Shown here piece after piece: positions 56,649-64,000 of a stretch of 64,000 bases of DNA; position 1 is the stretch's first letter, and every line of letters begins with the position of its first letter. The DNA comes from Prevotella jejuni (GTDB taxonomy: Bacteria > Bacteroidota > Bacteroidia > Bacteroidales > Bacteroidaceae): NCBI RefSeq assembly GCF_900187995.1, contig NZ_FZNZ01000008.1:1-64000 (forward strand). Reading direction: 5' to 3'. A model generated the notes under the pieces. The model saw nothing but the letters and a program-made list of their open reading frames with translations, did not search any database and was not told the DNA's origin. The translations under genes were made by a program, and so were the position numbers.

Positions 56649-57890
56649 ATGTTAGGAGCAATAGTTGGAGACATCATAGGGTCAGCCTATGAGTTTAATA
56701 ATACGAAGCGGAAAGAGTTTCATTTGTTTACTCCGAAGAGTAAATTCACAGATGATACGGTGATGACGTTGGCTGTGGCTCGATGGCTGTGTGGCGATAA
56801 GGAACATCGCAAAGAAACACTGGTTCGACACATGCAAGAGCTTGGTAGACGTTATCCAACGGCTGGTTATGGCGGTAGTTTTATGCGTTGGTTGCATAAT
56901 CCAGAGCCTCAACCTTATAATAGCTATGGGAATGGTTCTGCTATGAGGGTGAGTCCCGTTGCGTTCTATGCGCATAGTTTACAGGAAGCATTAGGTCTTG
57001 CGAAGATATCAGCAGAGGTGACACACAATCATCCCGAAGGCATAAAAGGAGCACAAGCAATTGCTTCCTCCATTTATCTTGCACGTCATGGGGCAACGAA
57101 GAGGGAGATTAAGAGCTATGCAGAGGAGCAATTTCATTATGATTTAAGTCCGCAATTGGATGATATCCGACCTACTTATTCCTATGATATGTCTTGTCAG
57201 AATACTGTCCCACAGGCTCTTTTAGCATTCCTTGAGGGTGCCAACTTTGAAGATGTGATACGTATTGCAGTATCCTTGGGTGGTGATTCAGACACAATAG
57301 CAGCGATGGCTGGGAGTATTGCACAAGCATTTTATGGTATTCCTCAAAACCTTGCATCCTATTGTTATGCACTGCTTACACCTTACTTACGCACAATTCT
57401 CAATAAGTTCGAAGAAAGTATAGGAGTGCTGACTCCCGACCCTTTCGACATTGAAAGATTTATCAAGGCTCAGAACGATGACAATACCTACCAACAAGCA
57501 TTGAAAGAAATCTTGCAAGGGCATAAAACCTCCCATTGGATATGGTATATCTTCCCACAACTGAAAGGACTTGGACACAGTACCTACTCGCAATATTACG
57601 GCTTAGCAGATACGGACGAAGCTCGTACATTCCTTGCAAACCCTTGCTTGAATGAACGATTACGTGAGATAACTAACGCCCTACTGATATATAAAGACAG
57701 AAATATAGAACGCCTCATGGGTAGCTCTATTGATGCCTTAAAACTAAAATCCTCTATGACTCTATTTGATGCCATTAGTCCTAATGACATCTTTAGCAAG
57801 GTTCTTGACGTCTTTTACGATGGCAAGAAAGATAGAAATACACTTCAAATAATAAGCAAGACTTTCAATGGTCATATCTCCAACAACTAA
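56649..57890 (+). CDS. ADP-ribosylglycohydrolase fused to DUF1810
   Basis: Residues 1-260 are an ADP-ribosylglycohydrolase/DraG-type domain. Its metal-binding stretches are GAIVGDIIGSAYEFNN, FTDDTVMT, GNGSAMRVSPVAF and SLGGDSDTIAAMAGSIAQA. Residues about 265-413 are DUF1810, from FDIERFIKAQNDDNTYQQALKE through SHWIWYIFPQLKGLGHSTYSQYYGL to FDAISPNDIFSKVLDVFYDGKKD. The first domain removes ADP-ribose from proteins, nucleic acids or small molecules. DUF1810 is of unknown function but all-helical and found near NAD metabolism as I recall. The fusion suggests that DUF1810 handles the same substrate or product. Cytoplasmic and apparently monocistronic. Confidence 0.88.
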   Translation: MLGAIVGDIIGSAYEFNNTKRKEFHLFTPKSKFTDDTVMTLAVARWLCGDKEHRKETLVRHMQELGRRYPTAGYGGSFMRWLHNPEPQPYNSYGNGSAMRVSPVAFYAHSLQEALGLAKISAEVTHNHPEGIKGAQAIASSIYLARHGATKREIKSYAEEQFHYDLSPQLDDIRPTYSYDMSCQNTVPQALLAFLEGANFEDVIRIAVSLGGDSDTIAAMAGSIAQAFYGIPQNLASYCYALLTPYLRTILNKFEESIGVLTPDPFDIERFIKAQNDDNTYQQALKEILQGHKTSHWIWYIFPQLKGLGHSTYSQYYGLADTDEARTFLANPCLNERLREITNALLIYKDRNIERLMGSSIDALKLKSSMTLFDAISPNDIFSKVLDVFYDGKKDRNTLQIISKTFNGHISNN

Positions 57891-57914
57891 TCCTAACTAA
57901 ACTAAATTGATATT

Positions 57915-58817
57915 ATGAATATTAAAGAAGCCATTTGCCTATGTCGGTCTACATTAAGACAGAACAGAAGATTCATTGCCTTAATTGCTATGATAGTGTT
58001 ATCTTGTCAGTATATGCAAGCCCTTGATACTGGTAGTAGACAATATGATCCAGAAGGCAAAAAAGAAAATACCGATCCACTCTCAGCATTCTATTCTCAT
58101 GGCTTACCCCACGATGCTTATCCTGCAGCATACAACGGTAGCGATCTCCCTTATGCACAGTTAAGCCCTAAAAAGAAGCAAGACTATCTTGCCATGAGTT
58201 GTCTGCAATCAGGGAGCGGGGCTTTCGGAACCTATTATTTCTTTACCCAACCTATAACAAACTCAGACGGAGATAGCGACGAGACATATTACAATATCTA
58301 CATGTTTGATAACTCATCAAAGGTATTAACCAAGATTTTCTCTCATCATGTAGACACATATACAGAAATGCAGATAGACAATATCTCTTGGGATTATGAT
58401 ATCAAAACTTTTAACAAACCATACATTTCCAAGTCGGGCGCAAAAGGTATGTTACGTATTAAAAAAGCAACTCCTGTTGTCGTATTATCTTGTACAGATA
58501 GAGGAATTACGCCACATGCTTCTCCTCTAACCGTTATCATTAACCCTACCGCACATAAACACAAAGTGCTTACAGAAAAGTTCCTTGGTTTCGTTAGCAT
58601 AGACGACAATACCCTAATGGTAGCAGAGCAAGGATTAACAAAACGAATAATACTTACAACATCTACCGTCGCTGTGAACAAAGATCTACCAACACCAAAA
58701 GGGGCAGATATCTTTTACAGGACCTATCTTACACCTTCCATCAATATTTATTCTACGACAGGAGTAAAAATTGGGAGTAACAGTCTTCCTACTGATGAGG
58801 TTGATTGTCTAAGATAA
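57915..58817 (+). CDS. Exported or membrane-anchored hypothetical protein
   Basis: I recognise no family. The N-terminus has a basic stretch and a hydrophobic segment (FIALIAMIVLSCQYMQALDT, residues about 20-40) that may act as a signal peptide or anchor. The body is beta-rich (TYYNIYMFDNSSKVLTKIF, TPVVVLSCTDRGITPH, TLMVAEQGLTKRIILTTSTV). The end, INIYSTTGVKIGSNSLPTDE, resembles the start of a Prevotella sorting tail that then breaks off into VDCLR, so the C-terminus may be frameshifted or eroded. It lies 24 bases after the glycohydrolase gene and could be co-transcribed. Confidence 0.65.
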   Translation: MNIKEAICLCRSTLRQNRRFIALIAMIVLSCQYMQALDTGSRQYDPEGKKENTDPLSAFYSHGLPHDAYPAAYNGSDLPYAQLSPKKKQDYLAMSCLQSGSGAFGTYYFFTQPITNSDGDSDETYYNIYMFDNSSKVLTKIFSHHVDTYTEMQIDNISWDYDIKTFNKPYISKSGAKGMLRIKKATPVVVLSCTDRGITPHASPLTVIINPTAHKHKVLTEKFLGFVSIDDNTLMVAEQGLTKRIILTTSTVAVNKDLPTPKGADIFYRTYLTPSINIYSTTGVKIGSNSLPTDEVDCLR

Positions 58818-58836
58818 AAAGTAGGTATCAAAATAA

Positions 58837-58876
58837 TTGGAAACGACATCATTTCCAAGAAAAATACGTACCTTTG
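58837..58876 (+). promoter_or_regulatory. Promoter with inverted repeat before radical SAM gene
   Basis: TACCTTTG at 58869-58876 is the -7 box. A perfect 7-bp inverted repeat, TTGGAAA / TTTCCAA (58837-58858, spacer 8), covers the -33 region, where a repressor could act. Confidence 0.5.
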
Positions 58877-58971
58877 TTGTAACAAGATTATGAAAGGAAA
58901 GACAACAGATAGATGAGCTCTCATCTACTCAGTCACATCCTACCCATAGACCATTTATAAAGACAATTTCA

Positions 58972-59754
58972 ATGAGCACGATTATCTATCCATCCCCTAT
59001 ATTTGGACCAGTCCACAGCCGTCGATTAGGTATTTCCTTAGGTATTAACTTGATGCCAGCAGACGGTAAGATATGCACTTTCGACTGTATATATTGCGAA
59101 TGCGGATTCAATGAAGACCACCGCACAAAGACTCCCCACCCCACTCGTGAGCGTATTGCAGAGGCTTTGGAGGCAAAGTTGAAGGAAATGCAACAGGACA
59201 ATATCCACCCTGACGTTCTGACTTTTGCAGGCAACGGAGAGCCCACTTCCCATCCACACTTCGCTGAAATCATCGACGATACAATTCGTCTACGCAACAA
59301 GTATTGCCCACAAGCAAAGATTTCTGTCCTCAGTAACTCTACATTCATCCATCGTCCGAAGATTCACGAAGCACTGTCAAAGATAGACAACAACATTCTG
59401 AAACTCGATACTATCAATACTGAGTATATCAATAAGGTAGACCGTCCAACACAGCCATCCTACGATGTTCATCGTATCATAGCAGATATTAAGGCCTTCA
59501 ACGGCCAAGCTATTATTCAAACAATGTTTTTGAAGGGGACAACCGAGGATGGTTATGACGTCAACAACACTACGGAAAAGTTCGTTGCTCCATGGCTTGA
59601 AGTTGTCAAGGAGATTGGACCTCGTGAGGTGATGATTTACACCATCGACCGTGAAACGCCCGACCAACACCTGCAAAAGGCCACACATGAAGAACTGGAT
59701 GCCATCCGTGACCGTGTCATCGCATTGGGAATCCCTTGTACAGCATCGTATTAA
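58972..59754 (+). CDS. Radical SAM protein
   Basis: A 260-residue [4Fe-4S] enzyme. The cluster cysteines are Cys35, Cys39 and Cys42 in ICTFDCIYCECGF, and SAM-binding GNGEPTSHP lies near residue 87. The N-terminus YPSPIFGPVHSRRLGISLGINL resembles the YfkAB/TYW1-like branch that begins FGPVxSRRLG. The substrate is unknown; tRNA or peptide modification are both used by relatives. No partner gene is adjacent. A start at ATG 58972 follows about 95 bases of leader from the promoter. Confidence 0.88.
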   Translation: MSTIIYPSPIFGPVHSRRLGISLGINLMPADGKICTFDCIYCECGFNEDHRTKTPHPTRERIAEALEAKLKEMQQDNIHPDVLTFAGNGEPTSHPHFAEIIDDTIRLRNKYCPQAKISVLSNSTFIHRPKIHEALSKIDNNILKLDTINTEYINKVDRPTQPSYDVHRIIADIKAFNGQAIIQTMFLKGTTEDGYDVNNTTEKFVAPWLEVVKEIGPREVMIYTIDRETPDQHLQKATHEELDAIRDRVIALGIPCTASY

Positions 59755-59837
59755 TCTTTCTATCTTCTAAATAACCCTATCATAGATAGACTCCTATTAT
59801 AGAAGAGCTATCCAATACGAAAGTATAAACCAACCAT

Positions 59838-59864
59838 AATGGACGCACTTTTGATGCGTCCATT
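59838..59864. terminator. Bidirectional terminator
   Basis: A perfect 10-bp stem AATGGACGCA / TGCGTCCATT followed by TTATTTT on the plus strand. It lies between the convergent radical SAM and 283-residue genes. Confidence 0.85.
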
Positions 59865-59914
59865 TTATTTTAACGAATGTATAAATCCTACGTCTATTAT
59901 ACTTATAAACCAAA

Positions 59915-60766
59915 TTACTTTAAGCTCAGTTGAGGATTGCTTGCATTACCAGAAGCCTGTAGAGCCTCTTGGTATGTCATAACTTTCCCTACCTCTACAA
60001 TCTCACCATCCGTATTGCAGACAACACGCTGATACTTTGTATCAACCAACATATCACCATCAAAAACCTGCTCCGCATTTCTGTAATAAGAGAAAGTATT
60101 GTTACTCTCTATTGTGACTTTTCTCAATGGGTTAACATCAAAAGTCGCATTACATATATGAAGAGCCTCATTACATATATGAAGAATACTCGTCTGACCA
60201 TCTTTATCTACTAAGTTTGTAGTTTCAACCAGTGTGTAAGGACTCTTAGCCAGCTCAATTTCCATCATCTTAGCCTTGCTCGTTCCTAAAGGGATAACCT
60301 TTAGATAATCGCTAACAGTCCCTTCTTCATTGGTAAGCTGGCTGATGAGCATCTTATCATCAGGCATAATGATATCTTCTTTGGATGATGCATCGACTAA
60401 TACTCCATCTTCATCATACCATGCATACTCTTCTGTGATACGTACATCACCAGACTTTGACTTTGGTGATTTAACAACAAAGATACAATTATTATCTGAG
60501 AGCACCGTTGTTTTACCACTTTTGACATCATACAATCCAAGTGTATAAAGCGAACGACCTTCTGATGTCTTCTTTTGCGATTGTTTTTTAAAGATAATCC
60601 ATTGCTGCCCTTCAGAGCAATCCATAACCTCCCCACCCTGCTTCACAATTTGATTACAGGGCTTAATCAGCTGATTTTTACTCTGCGCAGAACTTACCAT
60701 TGGAACACTCAAGATTAAGCCTAAAGCAACCAGGACGTATCTGGTTATCAACTTCTTTAAGTTCAT
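59915..60766 (-). CDS. Exported hypothetical protein with internal duplication
   Basis: A signal peptide (residues 1-27, YVLVALGLILSVPMVSSAQ) is followed by about 255 residues of beta-rich sequence with WYDEDGVLVDA and YQRVVCNTDGEIVEVG. I know no family. An in-frame 21-base tandem repeat (60148-60185) duplicates seven residues, LHICNEA-LHICNAT. This looks like a recent slippage event that added two cysteines. It is probably periplasmic or surface-located, and monocistronic. Confidence 0.72.
   Translation of the reverse strand: MNLKKLITRYVLVALGLILSVPMVSSAQSKNQLIKPCNQIVKQGGEVMDCSEGQQWIIFKKQSQKKTSEGRSLYTLGLYDVKSGKTTVLSDNNCIFVVKSPKSKSGDVRITEEYAWYDEDGVLVDASSKEDIIMPDDKMLISQLTNEEGTVSDYLKVIPLGTSKAKMMEIELAKSPYTLVETTNLVDKDGQTSILHICNEALHICNATFDVNPLRKVTIESNNTFSYYRNAEQVFDGDMLVDTKYQRVVCNTDGEIVEVGKVMTYQEALQASGNASNPQLSLK
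60148..60185 (-). repeat. In-frame 21-base tandem duplication
   Basis: CATTACATATATGAAGA occurs at 60148-60164 and again at 60169-60185. The period of 21 keeps the reading frame of the surrounding gene. Confidence 0.85.
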
Positions 60767-61096
60767 ACTATTAATTTAAGTAAGTTATTATATTAAGATT
60801 TTATTTCTTACAAATAGATTGTTTATATTCTGGGACAAATATAATGCTATTCTTTTATATTACAAACATTTTTGAATATTTTTTCATTACCTCCTTTATT
60901 TTATCTTCAATAGATAGAATATTTACATCATCATACACAATTTATACCTTGAACATAATTAAAACGACAAAAGAGAAAGGTTAGCGCACAGAGAAAAAAG
61001 GCTAAAAAACGCCGTAAGGAACAATAGAAAGTGTTTAAAAAGTAAGCTCAATAGTCTATTTAACAATAAGTAAACAAATAGTCTACCATCATTCCC
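60767..61096. other. AT-rich intergenic region
   Basis: The upstream region of the 283-residue gene. No further gene, promoter or clear repeat was recognised. Confidence 0.4.
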
Positions 61097-61117
61097 GAAT
61101 TATTTTCATGAAAAGAA
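61097..61117. repeat. TTTTCATGAAAA repeat, copy 3
   Basis: GAATTATTTTCATGAAAAGA, identical over this core to the first unit at 7.2 kb. A separate imperfect stem (CGAAAAAAGCG / CGCTTTTCG, 61187-61228) follows downstream. Confidence 0.7.
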
Positions 61118-61562
61118 AAATCACAAGTAAGGCTACGCACGCCTTCAATTGCACATGAGAACGCTTGAAACTAACAGCCATAAGGACGAAAAAAGCGGTT
61201 CTTCCGTTAAATGTGTGGACGCTTTTCGTAGTGCTTTAACGTAAGAGCCAAAGTTACTCATTAAACAAAAATATAGCTGAGACAGTCAACTATCTATCCT
61301 ATTTTCATCCTCTTTCATTGAAAATCTTTTCGTTTTAAGACTTCGAAAATCTGCAGACAAGGGTTTGAAAAATCATTACATAATTTTAAAGAAAATACCT
61401 ATAACTAACGACAAAAATACACACATGAAGCAGGTTTACAATCAACAGCGTATCAATTAGTTATCAAGTATAAAGTAAAAGGTGCTTAATTGGTTTTTAA
61501 GATAATTCTTAAAATACAACTTGTTGAAAATAAAGAAGTTACCTTGTTAGTAGAACTAAACT

Positions 61563-61592
61563 GGTAACGATTTAGAAACGAGCGAGTTACTT
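61563..61592 (-). other. Candidate attachment site / element end
   Basis: Read on the minus strand, this is nearly the same 30 bases as the window's first 30. It lies 125 bases beyond the relaxase stop, where a mobile element would end. The sequence to its left shows no mobile genes and the sequence to its right is all transfer functions. I take it as the element-chromosome junction zone; the exact crossover bases are not fixed. Confidence 0.5.
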
Positions 61593-61616
61593 GGTTTCGC
61601 TGTTTTCTGCCTAACA

Positions 61617-61677
61617 AAGAACGCTTGTTATTCTGTTTGCAAAGATAATACTTTGTTACCGAATAACAAGCGTTCTT
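61617..61677. repeat. Perfect 17-bp inverted repeat near element end
   Basis: AAGAACGCTTGTTATTC (61617-61633) and its exact complement (61661-61677) flank 27 bases. On the minus strand those 27 bases contain TATCTTTG, a promoter -7 box. The stem lies 41 bases past the relaxase stop, so it may be a terminator, a recombinase binding site or both. Confidence 0.75.
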
Positions 61678-61717
61678 GATGAGATATTCTTCTTTCTGCA
61701 TTTTGTTCAGGCGTGAG

Positions 61718-62779
61718 TTATAATCCTCTTCCACGTTTTTTCTTTCTGTTGGCTTGGTTCCTGAGCTTGCGCTGCCACGCTGTTTCAGCATAGTCATTGC
61801 CCTGTGTGGATGGTGTAATCAAATCGCCTAATCCTTCCACAACTTCATCGGCTGCACTAACAATGGTGTCTGCCACTGTACTAATAGGATTCTGCACTTG
61901 TGGTGTGTCATTGTCTCGTGAAATTGAGGAGCGGCTTGGAGGTACGAGTTGATAACCGGTATCAGGGCGTTCGTTCTTTTCTGTTGCCTCCTGTATTGTT
62001 TGGTGTGGTTTCCTTGGCTCTTCCCTGTTGGTTGGTTCAAAGTTTTTCTGCAGGGAACGGTAGCCGAACTCCCTGCCGATTTCGGATGCCTTGAATGATT
62101 GTCCTGCGTATGAGAACTTCAAGCCATAGACCTTGCCCTGCTTGTTCTTCATGCGCTCTATCGCGATGCCGTTCTTGTTCAACTCGTAAAGGAACATGGA
62201 ATGCCCAGTAATACCCATACCTTTGTACTTGTCAAGCAGGGCATAGCAGATTTGCTGTACCTGCTGTTTTGTCTGCTCTCTTATTGGACTGGCTTTTGGC
62301 TCCTGATGCTGCTTTTTCGCCTTGACCTCCTTTGCGATGGTCAAGTGTTTCTCCCTGCTGATTTCTTCCGCCACCCTTGCTGCCCTATTGCTCACAAAAG
62401 TAGTATCATAGACCTCTCCGTACAAACTGATGCGGTTGGCAATGATGTGAATGTGTCTGTTGTCGGTATCCTTGTGCGTTACCGCCACCCATTGGTGGTT
62501 GTCAAGTCCCATTTGCTTGGCAAATAAATGGGTTATCCACATGAGTTCGGACACTGACAGCTTTTTCTCGTCCTGCGGTGCGATGCCTATTTCGATACGG
62601 AGAAACTTGTTCCTGCAACGACTGTTGTAATCGCTGACCACTTTCATTTCCTCATAGATAGCCTTTGGCTCCCTGCTGCAAAGATTGTGGAAGGCAAGTC
62701 GATAGCCAAGCTTGCCCTCTCTGAAGATATAGTCTAAAGCCGTGCTGCCGTGCGCTATCGCCTTACATTTTCCTATCAT
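61718..62779 (-). CDS. Relaxase / mobilization nuclease (MobA/VirD2-like family)
   Basis: A DNA-nicking transesterase that starts conjugative transfer. The metal-binding motif reads H-x-D-x4-H-x-H: His102, Asp104, His109, His111 in THKDTDNRHIHIIANR. A likely nicking Tyr is Tyr17 in STALDYIFREGKLGYR. The C-terminal 120 residues are basic and low in complexity, ending RKKKRGRGL. At 353 residues it is typical of relaxases in Bacteroidota mobilizable and conjugative elements. It overlaps the upstream accessory gene by 17 bases, so the two are co-translated. It is the last gene before the element end. Confidence 0.93.
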   Translation of the reverse strand: MIGKCKAIAHGSTALDYIFREGKLGYRLAFHNLCSREPKAIYEEMKVVSDYNSRCRNKFLRIEIGIAPQDEKKLSVSELMWITHLFAKQMGLDNHQWVAVTHKDTDNRHIHIIANRISLYGEVYDTTFVSNRAARVAEEISREKHLTIAKEVKAKKQHQEPKASPIREQTKQQVQQICYALLDKYKGMGITGHSMFLYELNKNGIAIERMKNKQGKVYGLKFSYAGQSFKASEIGREFGYRSLQKNFEPTNREEPRKPHQTIQEATEKNERPDTGYQLVPPSRSSISRDNDTPQVQNPISTVADTIVSAADEVVEGLGDLITPSTQGNDYAETAWQRKLRNQANRKKKRGRGL

Positions 62780-63194
62780 TTCTTGTTAGATTTAAGACCT
62801 TATATACCTCATCTTCCACACGAAAATGAGGGTCGTAAAACCGCTTAAATGCTTCTTTTGCACATAGTGATAGGTTCTTTGTGATGAGTACCCACCTTTC
62901 GTCCTTGACCTTGATGAGATTGGATACCTGTCCATAGAACTTTCCTGTATGATGGAGAATGGCAATGGCTTCCCTCTCATTGTCTGTCATCTTGGGAACG
63001 GCTGTTACTTCTCCGTTAAGGAGTATCTCACGGCAGTAATCTGAGAACTTCCGCCCTGCACTTTCCGCTTTTGACTTGATACGCTGCTTCTCTTCTAAGG
63101 TGCATCTTACCTTGATGAACTCCGTTTTGTTCATCCGCTGTTCTTCCTTATCCTGTTGCTGCCATCGGGCAGCTTTTCCTTTGTATCTTTTCAT
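62763..63194 (-). CDS. Relaxosome accessory protein (MobC-like, ribbon-helix-helix)
   Basis: A 143-residue basic protein. The segment NKTEFIKVRCTLEEKQRIKSKAESAGRKFSDYCREILLNG is a typical ribbon-helix-helix region of plasmid and ICE mobilization proteins. The C-terminal helices (AIAILHHTGKFYGQVSNLIKV) match the MobC-type helper. It should bind oriT and help the relaxase load. It overlaps the relaxase gene and follows the 360-base region I suggest as oriT. The first in-frame Met gives a very basic lead-in, and a start at the NKTEF methionine is also possible. Confidence 0.88.
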   Translation of the reverse strand: MKRYKGKAARWQQQDKEEQRMNKTEFIKVRCTLEEKQRIKSKAESAGRKFSDYCREILLNGEVTAVPKMTDNEREAIAILHHTGKFYGQVSNLIKVKDERWVLITKNLSLCAKEAFKRFYDPHFRVEDEVYKVLNLTRNDRKM

Positions 63195-63554
63195 ATAAGT
63201 TTCTTAGAAAGTTAATCATTGTAGATGATTCATTGTTTCTTAATTCCTGAATACTGACCGATGAGAACGGAGTGATTACGGTCTTATCTCCCCGACAATC
63301 GAACGAGGGGAGCAAGAGCAGTTTGTGGGTACAAACTGACGTCTTGCAATGTCAGCTAACGAAACGTTTACGCATAAAGCGTTTTGGTTATTAAAAGCGA
63401 ATGCCGTGCATTCAGTATCTAACTGCGTTCGTAGCGTTCCCACCATTCAGTGTTTTTAGCAAAAGTTCGTTGCCTTACTCTCTGAAAAGTGTCGAGGGTT
63501 TTGAGTGAAAGAGGTGTTCCTTTTTCTGAAACCCCTCGACCATTTTCTTGCGGT
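63195..63554. other. Candidate origin of transfer (oriT) region
   Basis: 360 non-coding bases, dense in inverted repeats: CTCCCC/GGGGAG (63288-63312); a compound hairpin of GCAAGA + CAGTTTGT / ACAAACTG + TCTTGC (63312-63347); CTGAC/GTCAG (63336-63355); GAATGC-CGT-GCATTC (63399-63413); and GTCGAGGG/CCCCTCGAC (63491-63540), the last just after the DUF3408 gene and perhaps its terminator. It lies directly upstream of the relaxosome genes, where oriT is usually found. No nic site was assigned. Confidence 0.55.
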
Positions 63555-63986
63555 TCACAGTTTTCTCCATTTCTCTACATCCTCACCGTATTCCCCCAAA
63601 TGGATGCGCACGATGTTCTCCACGAAACTTGAAAGATTGCTACCCCTGTCACCCAACCTGCGAACGATGAAGTCGGCACGTTCCTGCGTCTCCCTGCTCA
63701 GGTAAACCGCCTTTCTCTCACTTAGCTTTGTCGGAACGAGGAACGCCTGCTTGTATGCGTCGAGTGTCTCTTTTCTCATCTTGGCACTGATGCGTTTTTG
63801 AACGGTTGCATGCTCTGTATGCTGTGCAGGCTCGGCTGGCGTAACATACTTTATGACATGTTCTGTTCCTTGTTGTTTTTGCTCTTGAATATTTTTCATT
63901 CCCTTTGCTCGAAATTCAGCGACGGTTTGTTCACTTGAACTTTCAGCTTGGCTCATACTGAAAGATTTCCTGATGGTATTTTCCAT
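63555..63986 (-). CDS. DUF3408 conjugation-associated protein (TraB-like)
   Basis: A 143-residue protein. The first 70 residues are polar and probably flexible. The C-terminal part (AYKQAFLVPTKLSERKAVYLSRETQERADFIVRRLG and NLSSFVENIVRIHLGEYGEDVEKW) matches DUF3408, which in CTnDOT-like elements follows the ParA-like traA gene. It is probably a DNA-binding partner in element partition or transfer. AGAGGAA lies just before the ATG. The next gene of the element should lie beyond the window edge; a ParA homologue is my prediction. Confidence 0.85.
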   Translation of the reverse strand: MENTIRKSFSMSQAESSSEQTVAEFRAKGMKNIQEQKQQGTEHVIKYVTPAEPAQHTEHATVQKRISAKMRKETLDAYKQAFLVPTKLSERKAVYLSRETQERADFIVRRLGDRGSNLSSFVENIVRIHLGEYGEDVEKWRKL

Positions 63987-64000
63987 TTCCTCTTTGCTGA

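Noticed and set aside
61617-61677. Invertible promoter flanked by inverted repeats
   Set aside because: The arms are good and a -7 box lies inside, but 27 bases between arms is far shorter than the invertible promoters known in Bacteroides. A hairpin or recombinase site is more likely.
61486-61797. A 103-codon minus-strand frame over the relaxase 3' end and the attachment-like site
   Set aside because: It overlaps the relaxase in another frame and crosses the inverted repeat and candidate junction. It reads as low-complexity basic sequence.
1-64000. tRNA, rRNA and riboswitch genes
   Set aside because: I looked for cloverleaf-like ends, conserved T-loop sequence and known riboswitch cores by eye and found none that I could support. 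A covariance-model scan would be decisive.

Overview
The window looks like chromosome from an oral-type Prevotella or a close relative (Bacteroidota). The supporting evidence is: promoters of the Bacteroidota form (TTTG or TTGC, about 19-21 bp, then TAnnTTTG) in front of many genes; a SusC/SusD pair; an interpain-like C10 protease; short C-terminal tails of the type seen on type IX-secreted proteins; and Bacteroidales gene orders such as ftsX-DUF3098-uppP-truB-queA. I saw no rRNA, tRNA or CRISPR array. This is a reading by eye; no database search was run.

Layout. 1-1.5 kb: the 3' part of a subtilisin-like protease whose 5' half is missing. 1.6-6.4 kb: flavodoxin with DUF2023, UDP-glucose dehydrogenase, glutamine synthetase. 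6.5-12.7 kb: a GNAT enzyme, an EEP-family hydrolase, and the Phe/Tyr operon pheA-aminotransferase-DAHP synthase/chorismate mutase-tyrA. A previously unlisted 25-residue leader peptide rich in Phe and Tyr codons precedes this operon, followed by a terminator-like stem; this is a classical attenuator layout. 13-20 kb: a galactose-mutarotase-like protein lacking key catalytic residues, a Gly/Tyr-rich exported protein on a near-leaderless mRNA, and a copper locus (CopA-like ATPase without a normal nucleotide-binding domain, CopZ-like chaperone, HMA-AraC regulator, MATE exporter). 20-30 kb: WecB-type epimerase, SPFH and NfeD membrane proteins, an M48 lipoprotein protease, and an AmpG-like permease paired with a 1250-residue fusion of glycosyltransferase, HIT-like and SpoIID domains. 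30-46 kb: a CDF transporter, then a minus-strand locus of SusC-SusD-fasciclin lipoprotein-small lipoprotein-thioredoxin-M16 protease (probably peptide or protein capture), then two outer-membrane proteins. 46-54 kb: ftsX-DUF3098-uppP-truB-queA-folK and the C10 protease. 54-61 kb: rpsO and typA (divergent), an ADP-ribosylglycohydrolase-DUF1810 fusion, a radical SAM protein and two exported hypotheticals.

61.6-64 kb: the end of an integrated mobile element with a relaxase, a relaxosome accessory protein, an oriT-like intergenic region and a DUF3408 protein. A roughly 30-bp sequence next to this element recurs, inverted, at the first bases of the window beside the truncated protease. This suggests that two related elements flank the 61.5-kb stretch, or that it was rearranged between them.

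Long intergenic gaps carry at least three dispersed repeat families: a palindromic TGACAG element, a TTTTCATGAAAA palindrome and a CAAGAAGAG block.
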